In this document: in pieces, positions 9,593-18,027 of the stretch | How positions within the stretch are numbered: the stretch's first letter is position 1 | Layout: each line of letters begins with the position of its first letter | DNA from: Capnocytophaga catalasegens | Lineage (GTDB): Bacteria; Bacteroidota; Bacteroidia; Flavobacteriales; Flavobacteriaceae | Length of the DNA stretch: 64,000 nucleotides | Assembly: GCF_026005215.1 (NCBI RefSeq) | Contig: NZ_BPMA01000028.1 | Coordinates: 1 to 64,000, forward strand | Direction: 5' to 3' | Notes under the pieces: generated by a model | The model's input: the letters and a program-made list of their open reading frames with translations, nothing else | What the model was told of the DNA's origin: nothing | Databases searched by the model: none | Program-made: the position numbers and the translations under genes

Positions 9593-11146
9593 ATGAAAAA
9601 ATTATCTATTCTATTTGCATTATTTACAGCAATTTACGTTGTATCTTGCGATTCAAAAGACGCTTTTGACCAAGAAGGACTGATGTCTATCTATATGCCT
9701 CAGGCTTCGATGCTAAATGGCGGCTTTTCAAATCTGTACCCTGTTCCTTTCGAAAATGGAAATATTGAAAATTATACCTTAGAAGAAACAACAAAGCAGA
9801 TGAAAATCGTTCTGGGGGTAAAAAACTCTGGTCGTAGCAAAAATGGTTTTTCTGTCAATGTCGTAGCCGATATGGAAACAACTAATTCCGTAGTAGCTGA
9901 CCAACAGGTTGAAAATGCGGTTATGCTTCCCGAAGACACCTATTCTTTCCCGCAAAGTGTTAGTGTAGAGCCTGGTAACAACGAAAAATCTTTTTTTCTT
10001 CACGTAAATATGAAGAAGATTGCCGATGAATACCCCGAATATTTCGAAAAAAAAATGGTTTTGGCAATCAAAATTACAAACAACAGCAATATCAATTCAA
10101 AACTTGCAACAACTATCATCGTAATTGATGGTTCGAAACTCTTGCCAACACCTCCACCTCCTCCTATTGATACGATGCTTAAAGGCGATGCGTGGAAAAT
10201 ACTTCCACAAAACATTGGAGGAGTAACAGGCGATACCGACATAAAAATTATTGATGGTAGAAATATTCATTATAGCTCGGGAGCTGTGGCAGGAAGGTTT
10301 AATCACGTTATTTATCAACCTGTTGAAGTGGTTGCTGGTGAAACCTATACTTATGATATGATGATAGATATCACTGGACAAGCGTGGGGCTGGATACAAT
10401 TGCATATCAGTCCGAGAGAACCCATTGCCTCTGAAGATTTTAATGAAAACAGAGTGTTTGATGTTTCTAATAAAATTACCTCTCCAATGAGTAGCTTAAT
10501 GTCTGAAGCCTCAAATATTCAAGATAAAAAAACATTTACAGCCACACAAAACGGAGTTGTGTATTTTGTTCTTAAAATAGGCAGTTGGGATAATAATTTT
10601 GAAAATTTAATTCTTTCAGATTTGGTTTTCAAAAAAGCTCCAACGCTCCCCAAACCTCCCACTGAAACGATGCTTAAAGGCGATGCGTGGAAAATTCTTC
10701 CACAGGGCATCGATGGAGGTATCTCAAACGATGCCGAAATAAAGATAGTTGATGGTAAGAACATCTATTATTCTAACGGAAATGAACGTAAAAAATACAA
10801 TCACGTTATCTATCAATCCGTTGAGGTAGAAGGAGGTAAAACGTATACCTACGATATGATGTTAGACTTCAAAAAAGAAAAAGCATGGGGCTGGATACAA
10901 GTTTATATTAGTTCACAAGAACCTACCAATGGAGGTGATTTCAATGACAATAAAGTATATGATTTCTCGGGAAATGCCAATCCGCCTACAAGTGGTTTAA
11001 TGTCAGATTTTTCAAGCATTAAAGACAAAACAACCTTTACGCCTTCACAAAGTGGAACGATTTATTTTATCATTAAAATAGGTTGTTGGGACGATAATTT
11101 TGAAGACCTAACCATCAGCGAACTGAATTTTAAAGAAAAATTATAA
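9593..11146 (+). CDS. Surface glycan-binding lipoprotein: DUF1735-like domain plus two duplicated CBM-like modules
   Basis: Probable non-enzymatic surface glycan-binding protein (a SusE/SusF-position gene). The signal ends in lipobox VVSC, then DSKDAF. Residues about 30-185 resemble the DUF1735/BT_3987-like N-terminal beta-domain common in SusD-linked lipoproteins. A proline-rich linker (TPPPPPI) leads into two copies of a module of about 155 residues beginning TMLKGDAWKILPQ at residue 194 and again at 359. Both contain HVIYQ.VEV..G.TYTYDMM, AWGWIQ and a final W.(D/N)NFE.L..S.L.F strand, as in jelly-roll carbohydrate-binding modules. No catalytic motif is visible. It lies between SusD and the GH16 genes with short spacers. 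The binding role is inferred from architecture. Confidence 0.8.
   Translation: MKKLSILFALFTAIYVVSCDSKDAFDQEGLMSIYMPQASMLNGGFSNLYPVPFENGNIENYTLEETTKQMKIVLGVKNSGRSKNGFSVNVVADMETTNSVVADQQVENAVMLPEDTYSFPQSVSVEPGNNEKSFFLHVNMKKIADEYPEYFEKKMVLAIKITNNSNINSKLATTIIVIDGSKLLPTPPPPPIDTMLKGDAWKILPQNIGGVTGDTDIKIIDGRNIHYSSGAVAGRFNHVIYQPVEVVAGETYTYDMMIDITGQAWGWIQLHISPREPIASEDFNENRVFDVSNKITSPMSSLMSEASNIQDKKTFTATQNGVVYFVLKIGSWDNNFENLILSDLVFKKAPTLPKPPTETMLKGDAWKILPQGIDGGISNDAEIKIVDGKNIYYSNGNERKKYNHVIYQSVEVEGGKTYTYDMMLDFKKEKAWGWIQVYISSQEPTNGGDFNDNKVYDFSGNANPPTSGLMSDFSSIKDKTTFTPSQSGTIYFIIKIGCWDDNFEDLTISELNFKEKL
10172..11143 (+). repeat. Intragenic tandem duplication, 165-codon period
   Basis: The two C-terminal modules of the lipoprotein gene are direct copies offset by 165 codons. 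They begin at 10172 and 10667, and their first 39 bases are nearly identical (two substitutions). Identity then falls through the module, but spacing and the Trp/Tyr positions are kept. High identity at the start only suggests gene conversion or selection on that strand. Confidence 0.85.
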
Positions 11147-11158
11147 TTAAAAAATATT

Positions 11159-11944
11159 ATGATGAAAAATAAGATCATTTTCATATCAATATGTATTCTC
11201 GCTTTATCTTGCAAGAAAGAAGAAGATTCGGGAATAAATAAAACGCCAGAGCCTTATAGCGTTCCAGAAAAGCCAGTTGAATGGGTTCTGGATTTTCAAG
11301 ATGATTTCGACGGAAATTCCTTAAACGACCAAGAATGGATAATTTATGACAATTCTTGGAGCGATAATCCTGAACATATGCGACGAGTTGAGGCAGTTGA
11401 GGTCAAAGACGGAATTCTGAACTTAATTGTAGATAAACACCCCACCGACCCCAATCGGTACATGACTGGGGGAATAGCTCACAAGAAAAATTACTTGTAT
11501 GGCAAATTTGAGTTTAGAGTTAAAATGGAACACGACCCCACTGCTTCTACCAGTGGTGTGTGTCTGACTTGGCCAGAGAGCGAACAATGGCCAAAAGATG
11601 GAGAGGCTGATATATTTGAAACTGAGTACGAAACCGATTTTTGGAACACCTGGATTCATTACGGAACAAAAGATAGTAGCGGAAAATGGCAAGACTCAAA
11701 ATATCAGAAAACCCACCACATAGACAAAACACAATGGAATGTTGTAGCAATGGAATGGTCTCCTGAATATATAAAAATATACATAAACGGAAATCTCGCT
11801 TGGACACTAAAAGATTCCGATGCCATTGCCAAAGTACCTCATCATATGTGTTTCCAGGTGGAAAAAGATTTGAACAAAGCCTCTGCAAATCCCGTAAAAT
11901 TATACGTTGACTGGGTCAAAATATACAGCAGAGTCGAAAAATAA
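11159..11944 (+). CDS. GH16 family glycoside hydrolase, surface lipoprotein
   Basis: Endo-acting beta-glycanase with retaining mechanism. The protein of 261 residues has lipobox ALSC followed by KKEED, a close match to the Capnocytophaga lipoprotein export signal, so it is probably surface-exposed. A single GH16 jelly-roll fills residues about 45-258. The catalytic signature is E149-A-D151-I-F-E154 (ExDxxE form), with E149 as nucleophile and E154 as acid/base. Flanking GH16 hallmarks are GGIAHKKNYLYGKFEFRVK, SGVCLTWPESEQWPKDGE and VVAMEWSPEYIKIYINGN. ATGATG gives two possible starts (11159 or 11162). The specificity (beta-glucan, poly-LacNAc/keratan or another beta-galactan) cannot be read from sequence alone. 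Confidence 0.92.
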   Translation: MMKNKIIFISICILALSCKKEEDSGINKTPEPYSVPEKPVEWVLDFQDDFDGNSLNDQEWIIYDNSWSDNPEHMRRVEAVEVKDGILNLIVDKHPTDPNRYMTGGIAHKKNYLYGKFEFRVKMEHDPTASTSGVCLTWPESEQWPKDGEADIFETEYETDFWNTWIHYGTKDSSGKWQDSKYQKTHHIDKTQWNVVAMEWSPEYIKIYINGNLAWTLKDSDAIAKVPHHMCFQVEKDLNKASANPVKLYVDWVKIYSRVEK

Positions 11945-11999
11945 ACATTTTATATAAATCTCTTTCTAAAATTTGAAAAACCTCAAAAAATCAATTAAA

Positions 12000-13481
12000 A
12001 TGAAAACATATGTAAAAATTTTAATCAAAAAAATGATATTTCCTACTTGTTTTGCTCTTTTTATGTTATCTGCTTGTGAAAAACAAGTTAGTGAAATTAA
12101 AAACGAAGAGAATCATACTGAAATGGATAAACCCGATGATATACCTGATGCAAATTCATCAATGAATGAAGCAAAATGGGTTTTGGATTTTCAAGACGAC
12201 TTCAATGAGGATAAGCTCGATGAAGATAATTGGGGAATATATGACAACTCTTGGCTTGATGAATATTTTCCTAATGAAGACCATTCTGAGCATATGAGAA
12301 GACGTGAAGCAGTACAGGTTAAAGACGGATTTCTGAATTTGTCTGTAGATAAACATCCTACCGACCCCAAAAGATATATGACGGGCGGAGTAGCTCACAA
12401 GAAAAATTACTTGTATGGCAAATTTGAATTTCGAGTACGAATGGATTCTGACCCCCACAACTCAACAAGTGGCGTAGGACTTACTTGGCCTGAAAGCGAA
12501 AAATGGCCTGCCGATGGTGAAAATGATATTTATGAAACTCATCATACCGATAATAATTGGAGTAGTTGGGTACATTGGGGAAAACTAATCAATAATAACC
12601 AATGGGAAGACCAAAAACATCACAAATCATATAACTTTGATAAAACAAAATGGCACGTCATTGCTATGGAATGGGAACCTAATGTCATCAAATTTTACGT
12701 AAATGGTAATCTTGTTTGGAAAATGCAAGATACAGGATCTATTGCAAAAAATCCGCATCATATTTGTTTTCAGGTGGAAAAAGATTTGAAAAAAGGATTT
12801 ACAAAACCTATCAAAATGCAGGTTGATTGGGTGAAAATATACAAAAAACAACAATGGAAACTCGTTTTTCAAGAGAATTTTAATGGTTCCTCTGTCAATA
12901 CCTCTGAATGGCTAATGTATGACAGCCCAGGACACGCTGGTAACGGATTACGAAAACCCGAAGCATTTTCGGTTAAAAACGGATTGCTTATTGTTACAGC
13001 TCAGATGAAAAATAACAAAATAGTTTCTGGAGGAATGGCTCACAAAAGAAATTATACGTTTGGAAAATTTGAATTCAAAGTAAGAACTGAGCCTGATCCA
13101 AGCCAAGCTACAAGTGGCGTTGTGCTTACTTGGCCTCAAAGTGAAAAATGGCCTGTTGATGGTGAAAATGATATTTACGAAACTGGAACTTCTTCTTCAC
13201 GAAATCCGTTCAAAACTTTTATCCATTATGATGTAGACAACAAGCAACACGAATTTGTTCATCAAGCAGATGGAAGCCAATGGCAAATAATGGCGATGGA
13301 ATGGACTGAGCATTCTATCAAAATTTTTCGAGATAATAAATTGATATGGACGCTTACCGACCCCAAAGCAATTCTTAAAAATCCGCATCACTTGTGTATT
13401 CAATTAGATGCCTTCCAAAAAACAATGGGTAATCCTGTAAAAATGTATGTTGATTGGGTAAAAATTTATCAGGAAAAATAA
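12000..13481 (+). CDS. Lipoprotein with two tandem GH16 catalytic domains
   Basis: The start is set at the ATG at 12000; an in-frame TTG at 11973 would add nine residues ahead of the lysine-rich signal. Lipobox is LSAC, then EKQVSE. Two full GH16 domains follow: residues about 60-280 with E174-N-D176-I-Y-E179, and about 283-493 with E389-N-D391-I-Y-E394. Both keep the complete ExDxxE triad, the AHK(K/R)NY..GKFEF strand and the terminal VDWVKIY strand, so both should be active. The first domain is closer to the single-domain GH16 gene upstream (shared HKKNYLYGKFEFRV and FQVEKDL), so the set probably arose by successive duplication. It lies 56 bp downstream of that gene and 8 bp before the GH2 gene. 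Confidence 0.92.
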   Translation: MKTYVKILIKKMIFPTCFALFMLSACEKQVSEIKNEENHTEMDKPDDIPDANSSMNEAKWVLDFQDDFNEDKLDEDNWGIYDNSWLDEYFPNEDHSEHMRRREAVQVKDGFLNLSVDKHPTDPKRYMTGGVAHKKNYLYGKFEFRVRMDSDPHNSTSGVGLTWPESEKWPADGENDIYETHHTDNNWSSWVHWGKLINNNQWEDQKHHKSYNFDKTKWHVIAMEWEPNVIKFYVNGNLVWKMQDTGSIAKNPHHICFQVEKDLKKGFTKPIKMQVDWVKIYKKQQWKLVFQENFNGSSVNTSEWLMYDSPGHAGNGLRKPEAFSVKNGLLIVTAQMKNNKIVSGGMAHKRNYTFGKFEFKVRTEPDPSQATSGVVLTWPQSEKWPVDGENDIYETGTSSSRNPFKTFIHYDVDNKQHEFVHQADGSQWQIMAMEWTEHSIKIFRDNKLIWTLTDPKAILKNPHHLCIQLDAFQKTMGNPVKMYVDWVKIYQEK

Positions 13482-13489
13482 TACATTCT

Positions 13490-15943
13490 ATGTCAAGTAA
13501 AAATCTATTTGTCGTACTTTTTATTTTACTATTTAGTCAGTGTGGTTTTGGTCAAAGTGTCCGAAAGAAGATAGCATTGGATAACGATTGGAAATTCACT
13601 TTCGGACACGCCAAGGAGTCATCGAAGGACTTGTTTTACAAAATTCACAACGATTTTTCAAAAACGAAAGCAAAGGGAATTAATTTCTCAAGCATTCAGT
13701 ACGATGATAGTACTTGGTTACAAATTGATTTACCTCACGATTGGGCTGTGGCATTGCCTTTTTCAAAAGAAGCCTCTTGCTCGCACGGATATAAAACACT
13801 CGGAGTAGATTTTCCTCAAACAAGCATTGGATGGTATCGGAAAAAATTTATGGTTGAGGCAACAGATTCCGATAAGCGATTTGAAATACAATTTGATGGT
13901 ATTTTTCGTGATGCTCACATTTGGATTAACGGAATGTATTTAGGAAATTACCAAAGTGGCTATATGGGTGTGAAGTATGACATAACTGATTTTATTGATT
14001 TTAAAAATGAAAACGTAATTACTGTGAGAGTTGATGCCACACAAGCCGAGGGGTGGTTTTATGAAGGAGCTGGAATCTATCGACACGTGTGGCTCAATAT
14101 CTTTGATAACCTTTATACACCTACTGAAGATGTATACATACAGACTAAATCAATTGGTACAAACTCAGAAATCTTAACCGAAATAGTTGTTAAAAATCAA
14201 TATTTGACAGAAAAAACATTCTATTTGGAATATAAAATCCTTGATAGAAATAAAAAAGTTGTTACAGAAGCAACTTCTGATGTTTTTCGTATACAACCCA
14301 ACGGGAAATTATTCCTATCCAAGCAATTATCTATAAACAATTCCTCTCTTTGGGATACCGATAATCCATATTTGTACACATTGGTTACAAAGATTGTATC
14401 AAATAATGAAACGCTTGAAGAACTTCACACACGTTTTGGTATAAGAACCTTTCGTTATGAACCCGATGGGTTTTATCTCAACAACAAACGTGTACAAATA
14501 AAAGGAGTTTGCGTACATCAAGACCACGCAGGCATTGGAACGGCTCTATTAGATGAAATTCAATATTATCGCATAAATCTTTTGAAAGAAATGGGAGCTA
14601 ACGCTTATCGTAGTGCTCACAATCCTCCTACACCTGAATTACTACAAGCCTGTGATAGTCTAGGTATGTTGGTTATGAATGAAACAAGATTGCTCAATAG
14701 TGGCAGTGAGTATTTAACACAATTTGAAAATCTGATAAAAAGAGATAGAAACCACGCTTGTATATTTATGTGGTGTATTGGTAATGAAGAAGAACTTATT
14801 CAGACAACAATCACAGGCAAACGTATTGCACAAACGTTAATAACCAAACAACACGAATTAGATCCCTCACGTACTAGCACTTATGGAGGAAATGTAGGCA
14901 ACAAAAAAGAAGGCGTAAATGAAGTCATTCCTGTGCGAGGCTTTAACTACAATTTATACGGATTGGAAGATTACAAAAATCAGAATCCTAACCAGCCTAT
15001 CATTGGTACAGAAGTGGGAAGCACAGTAAGTACACGAGGTATATATATTCCTGAAAATGAAATAAATAAAATAGAACACTTTAACGGGGTTTTTGTAGCA
15101 GATACTGTACATGCTTATCTGTTAGATCAAGATTATAGTTATACAAACTGGGCTTCAAGAGCTGAACAATGGCTAAACCAAACATTTTTTGACGAGCGAT
15201 TTATGGGCGGTTTCGTATGGACGGGCTTTGATTATCGTGGTGAACCTACTCCTTTTTCATTTCCCAACATCAATTCGCACTTTGGTGTGATGGACGTTTG
15301 TGGTTTTCCTAAAAACATATACTACTATTACAAATCGTGGTGGTCAGACAAAGATGTGTTACATATCGCTCCACATTGGAATATTGATGCTCAGCCCAAT
15401 CAATTGGTCAAGGTATGGGTATATAGTAATGCTGATGAAATAGAGCTATTTCTCAATGGAAAAAGTTTAGGAAAAAAAATGATGCCCAAACTTGGTCATT
15501 TAATCTGGGAAGTAAAATACCAAAAAGGTATTCTCAAAGCAGTTGGTTTAAAAAATGGACAAAAAATTCAATCATCGGTAGCAACTACTGGCAAGCCTAC
15601 AAAAATTATTCTTACGCCTCATAAAAAGAGTTTGAAGGTAGGCAATCAAGATGCTTTGGTAGTTAATGTATGTGTTGTTGATAAAAAAGGCTTAGAAGTT
15701 CCTAACGCTAACGGATTGATTCATTTTAATTTATTAGGTGATGCACAAATTATTGGAGTTGGAAATGGCGACCCAAGTTCACACGAAAAAGACACTTTCG
15801 GCAAAAATGAAATCATCCAAAGAAAACTTTTCAATGGAAAATGTCAAGTAATTATTCGTTCAGGAAAAACAAAAACTCCTATACAGCTCCAAGCCTTTTC
15901 TCAGGGATTAAATAACGCTACGATAACGATTTTACAACAATAA
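13490..15943 (+). CDS. GH2 family glycoside hydrolase (beta-galactosidase type)
   Basis: Exo-acting beta-glycosidase, probably periplasmic. The ATG at 13490, eight bases after the upstream stop, is preferred; an upstream TTG (13454) lies inside the GH16 gene. The signal peptide ends near GFGQ; the Cys in FSQC is not a good lipobox. Domain order is sugar-binding jelly-roll (IGWYRKKF, FDGIFRDAHIWINGMYLG), Ig-like domain, TIM barrel, then C-terminal beta-domains. Acid/base E433 lies in IGNEEE and nucleophile E508 in IGTEVGS, with SAHNPPTPELLQACDSLGM between the sandwich and the active site. The 817 residues match the shorter Bacteroidota GH2 group with a C-terminal DUF4982/Ig-like tail. The substrate is probably a beta-galactoside, but beta-mannosidase or glucuronidase cannot be excluded. 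Confidence 0.9.
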   Translation: MSSKNLFVVLFILLFSQCGFGQSVRKKIALDNDWKFTFGHAKESSKDLFYKIHNDFSKTKAKGINFSSIQYDDSTWLQIDLPHDWAVALPFSKEASCSHGYKTLGVDFPQTSIGWYRKKFMVEATDSDKRFEIQFDGIFRDAHIWINGMYLGNYQSGYMGVKYDITDFIDFKNENVITVRVDATQAEGWFYEGAGIYRHVWLNIFDNLYTPTEDVYIQTKSIGTNSEILTEIVVKNQYLTEKTFYLEYKILDRNKKVVTEATSDVFRIQPNGKLFLSKQLSINNSSLWDTDNPYLYTLVTKIVSNNETLEELHTRFGIRTFRYEPDGFYLNNKRVQIKGVCVHQDHAGIGTALLDEIQYYRINLLKEMGANAYRSAHNPPTPELLQACDSLGMLVMNETRLLNSGSEYLTQFENLIKRDRNHACIFMWCIGNEEELIQTTITGKRIAQTLITKQHELDPSRTSTYGGNVGNKKEGVNEVIPVRGFNYNLYGLEDYKNQNPNQPIIGTEVGSTVSTRGIYIPENEINKIEHFNGVFVADTVHAYLLDQDYSYTNWASRAEQWLNQTFFDERFMGGFVWTGFDYRGEPTPFSFPNINSHFGVMDVCGFPKNIYYYYKSWWSDKDVLHIAPHWNIDAQPNQLVKVWVYSNADEIELFLNGKSLGKKMMPKLGHLIWEVKYQKGILKAVGLKNGQKIQSSVATTGKPTKIILTPHKKSLKVGNQDALVVNVCVVDKKGLEVPNANGLIHFNLLGDAQIIGVGNGDPSSHEKDTFGKNEIIQRKLFNGKCQVIIRSGKTKTPIQLQAFSQGLNNATITILQQ

Positions 15944-15996
15944 TGATTTATGATGAAATAAATCCAAATTTGTTTAACTAATAAAATAATTTATTT

Positions 15997-18015
15997 ATGA
16001 GAAATAACATAAAATTTTATAAAGTTATTATTCTTGGTGTGAATATATTATTTTCTACTTTGTCTGTAGCCCAGACAAATGAGAATGACCCACTTATGTT
16101 CGGTGCAGAAATCTTTATTGAGCCTGGACAATCGGACAAAAATATAGAAAGTTGGTTCAAAACACTCAACGACAACAATATGCAATTGACTCGTATTCGT
16201 ATGTTTGAAAACTATATGAAAGATAGTAACGGTAATTGGGATTTTTCATTGTTTGACAAAGCATTCAAATACGCTGAAAAGTACAATATAAAAGTGTATG
16301 CAAATCTATTTCCTGCTACCGATTTTACTGATGTAGGTGGATTCAAATTTCCTTACGATAAGAATCACTTGCAGCGTATTGCTCAATATATCAAAACAAT
16401 GGTAGAGCATTTCAAAAAATATAAATCGCTCTATGGTTGGGTACCTATCAATGAACCTGGTGGGGGTAGTATCTACGATCCTCTTGCAAAAGAAATTTTT
16501 TCTGAATGGAAAAATTCTCAAAAAAATTTAGTCAAAAATTCGTTGAAAGACACACCTCATTTTTCTTTTGATAATAACCAATTTTTGCTATATTACAACA
16601 CTTGGTATCTGAAATGGCTCACAAAAGAAATCAGAAAATATGATACCGAAAATCCTATTCATGTCAATACACATCAAATTTTTGACAATGTTGCCCAATA
16701 TGATTTTCCTGCATGGAACGATTTTTTGACCAGCTTAGGAGGCTCCGCTCATGCTAGTTGGCATTTTGGCTATTTTCCTCGTGAAAAATACGCGCTAGCT
16801 ATGTCAGCAAATAGCGAGATTATTCTTTCGGGAGCAACAAAAATTCCTTGGTTGATGACAGAACTCCAAGGTGGAAACAATATTTACAGCGGTTACGCTC
16901 CTTTTTGTCCTACCAAAGAAGAAGTTGCACAATGGCTATGGATTTCGGTGGCAACAGGTAGTAAAGGAGCTATTTTTTGGTGCTTAAATCCTCGCATGTC
17001 AGGTGCTGAAGCTGGTGAATGGGCTATGGTTGATTTTCAGAATAAACCCACAAACCGGTTAGTCGAAGTTGGCAAAATCGCTAAAATAATTCAGCAGAAC
17101 GAAAAACTATTCAGCACGGCAAAACCCGTTAATAGCCCTATAACTATTCTCTACAATCGGGAATCTATGTGGGTTGAAAACCGAATGACTACTGATTTGA
17201 AAGATAACAAATTCGAAATTCGTAGCCAAGGGGCTGTTATCAAATCTGCCATTAGTTATTTTGAAGCTTTATCACAGATAGGATTGCAACCCGCTTTTAA
17301 AGAATTTAACGAATTTTCTTTTAGTGAAAAAGATTATACAGGACAAAGTATTATTTTGGCTCATCAAATAGCCATTCCTGAGGCATATTATGACAAACTT
17401 CGTCATTTTGTAAAAAACGGAGGCACACTGATTGTTGATGGACTTACGGCGTTTTATGATGAAAATGCAATTTCAAAAATGGTAAATTATTTCCCGTTGT
17501 CCGATTTGTTAGGAGGAAACGTTTCAGAATTTGTATTTGAAAAAGATATCTTCGATTTAAAACTTGCTAACAAAAATCTTTCTGCTCATGCTCTAAAAGG
17601 TATCATTTCTGTTGAAAGTGGAAAAAGCCTAAACGATCAAAATGAAAACTTGGGTATAGTCAATTCTTTCGGCAAAGGCAAAGTTGTTTGGGTTCCCTCT
17701 CTCATTGGCTTAGGAGCTAGGAAAGTAGATAATTATGAAACACTGATGGCTTTTCTTATGCCATATATTGACAACAAAAATGAATTTAGTTTTGACACAT
17801 ATCATAGAGGTTTATTGATGAAAAACTTAAAATCGGGGAAAAAAGTAATTTCGGTTATTATCAACAAAAATAAAACCTCAATGCAGGTCAAATTAAAAGG
17901 TTTTTTCAATCGTTATAAAAATCCAAGTATTTTATATTCTAACAAAAATAGCCGAGTCAGTGGCGAAAATGTTACAATAAATAGTGAGGACACATTAGTT
18001 ATTTTGTGGAACTAA
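15997..18015 (+). CDS. Putative GH42/GH5-clan glycoside hydrolase, secreted
   Basis: Probable retaining beta-glycosidase with a TIM-barrel N-terminal half. The signal peptide ends TLSVAQ, so it is periplasmic rather than lipidated. Barrel marks include LTRIRMFENYM, YGWVPINEPGG with candidate acid/base E153, and IPWLMTELQGG with candidate nucleophile E289. GAIFWCLNPRMSGAEAGEWAMVD follows, as in GH42 enzymes. Residues about 370-580 look like the GH42 amidotransferase-like trimerisation domain (SIILAHQIAIPEAYYDKLRHFV, GGTLIVDG, GKGKVVWVPSLIG). A small beta-domain closes the protein. It is similar to GH42 beta-galactosidases in layout, but I do not recognise a characterised homologue, so family number and specificity stay open. 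Confidence 0.72.
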   Translation: MRNNIKFYKVIILGVNILFSTLSVAQTNENDPLMFGAEIFIEPGQSDKNIESWFKTLNDNNMQLTRIRMFENYMKDSNGNWDFSLFDKAFKYAEKYNIKVYANLFPATDFTDVGGFKFPYDKNHLQRIAQYIKTMVEHFKKYKSLYGWVPINEPGGGSIYDPLAKEIFSEWKNSQKNLVKNSLKDTPHFSFDNNQFLLYYNTWYLKWLTKEIRKYDTENPIHVNTHQIFDNVAQYDFPAWNDFLTSLGGSAHASWHFGYFPREKYALAMSANSEIILSGATKIPWLMTELQGGNNIYSGYAPFCPTKEEVAQWLWISVATGSKGAIFWCLNPRMSGAEAGEWAMVDFQNKPTNRLVEVGKIAKIIQQNEKLFSTAKPVNSPITILYNRESMWVENRMTTDLKDNKFEIRSQGAVIKSAISYFEALSQIGLQPAFKEFNEFSFSEKDYTGQSIILAHQIAIPEAYYDKLRHFVKNGGTLIVDGLTAFYDENAISKMVNYFPLSDLLGGNVSEFVFEKDIFDLKLANKNLSAHALKGIISVESGKSLNDQNENLGIVNSFGKGKVVWVPSLIGLGARKVDNYETLMAFLMPYIDNKNEFSFDTYHRGLLMKNLKSGKKVISVIINKNKTSMQVKLKGFFNRYKNPSILYSNKNSRVSGENVTINSEDTLVILWN

Positions 18016-18027
18016 ATCGGAGGATTT

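Noticed and set aside
9593-11146. Duplicated modules taken as a CRISPR or minisatellite
   Set aside because: The period is 495 bp within one open frame and encodes full protein modules.
11973-11999. TTG start for the double GH16 lipoprotein
   Set aside because: It would place nine polar residues before a normal lipoprotein signal that starts with ATG at 12000.
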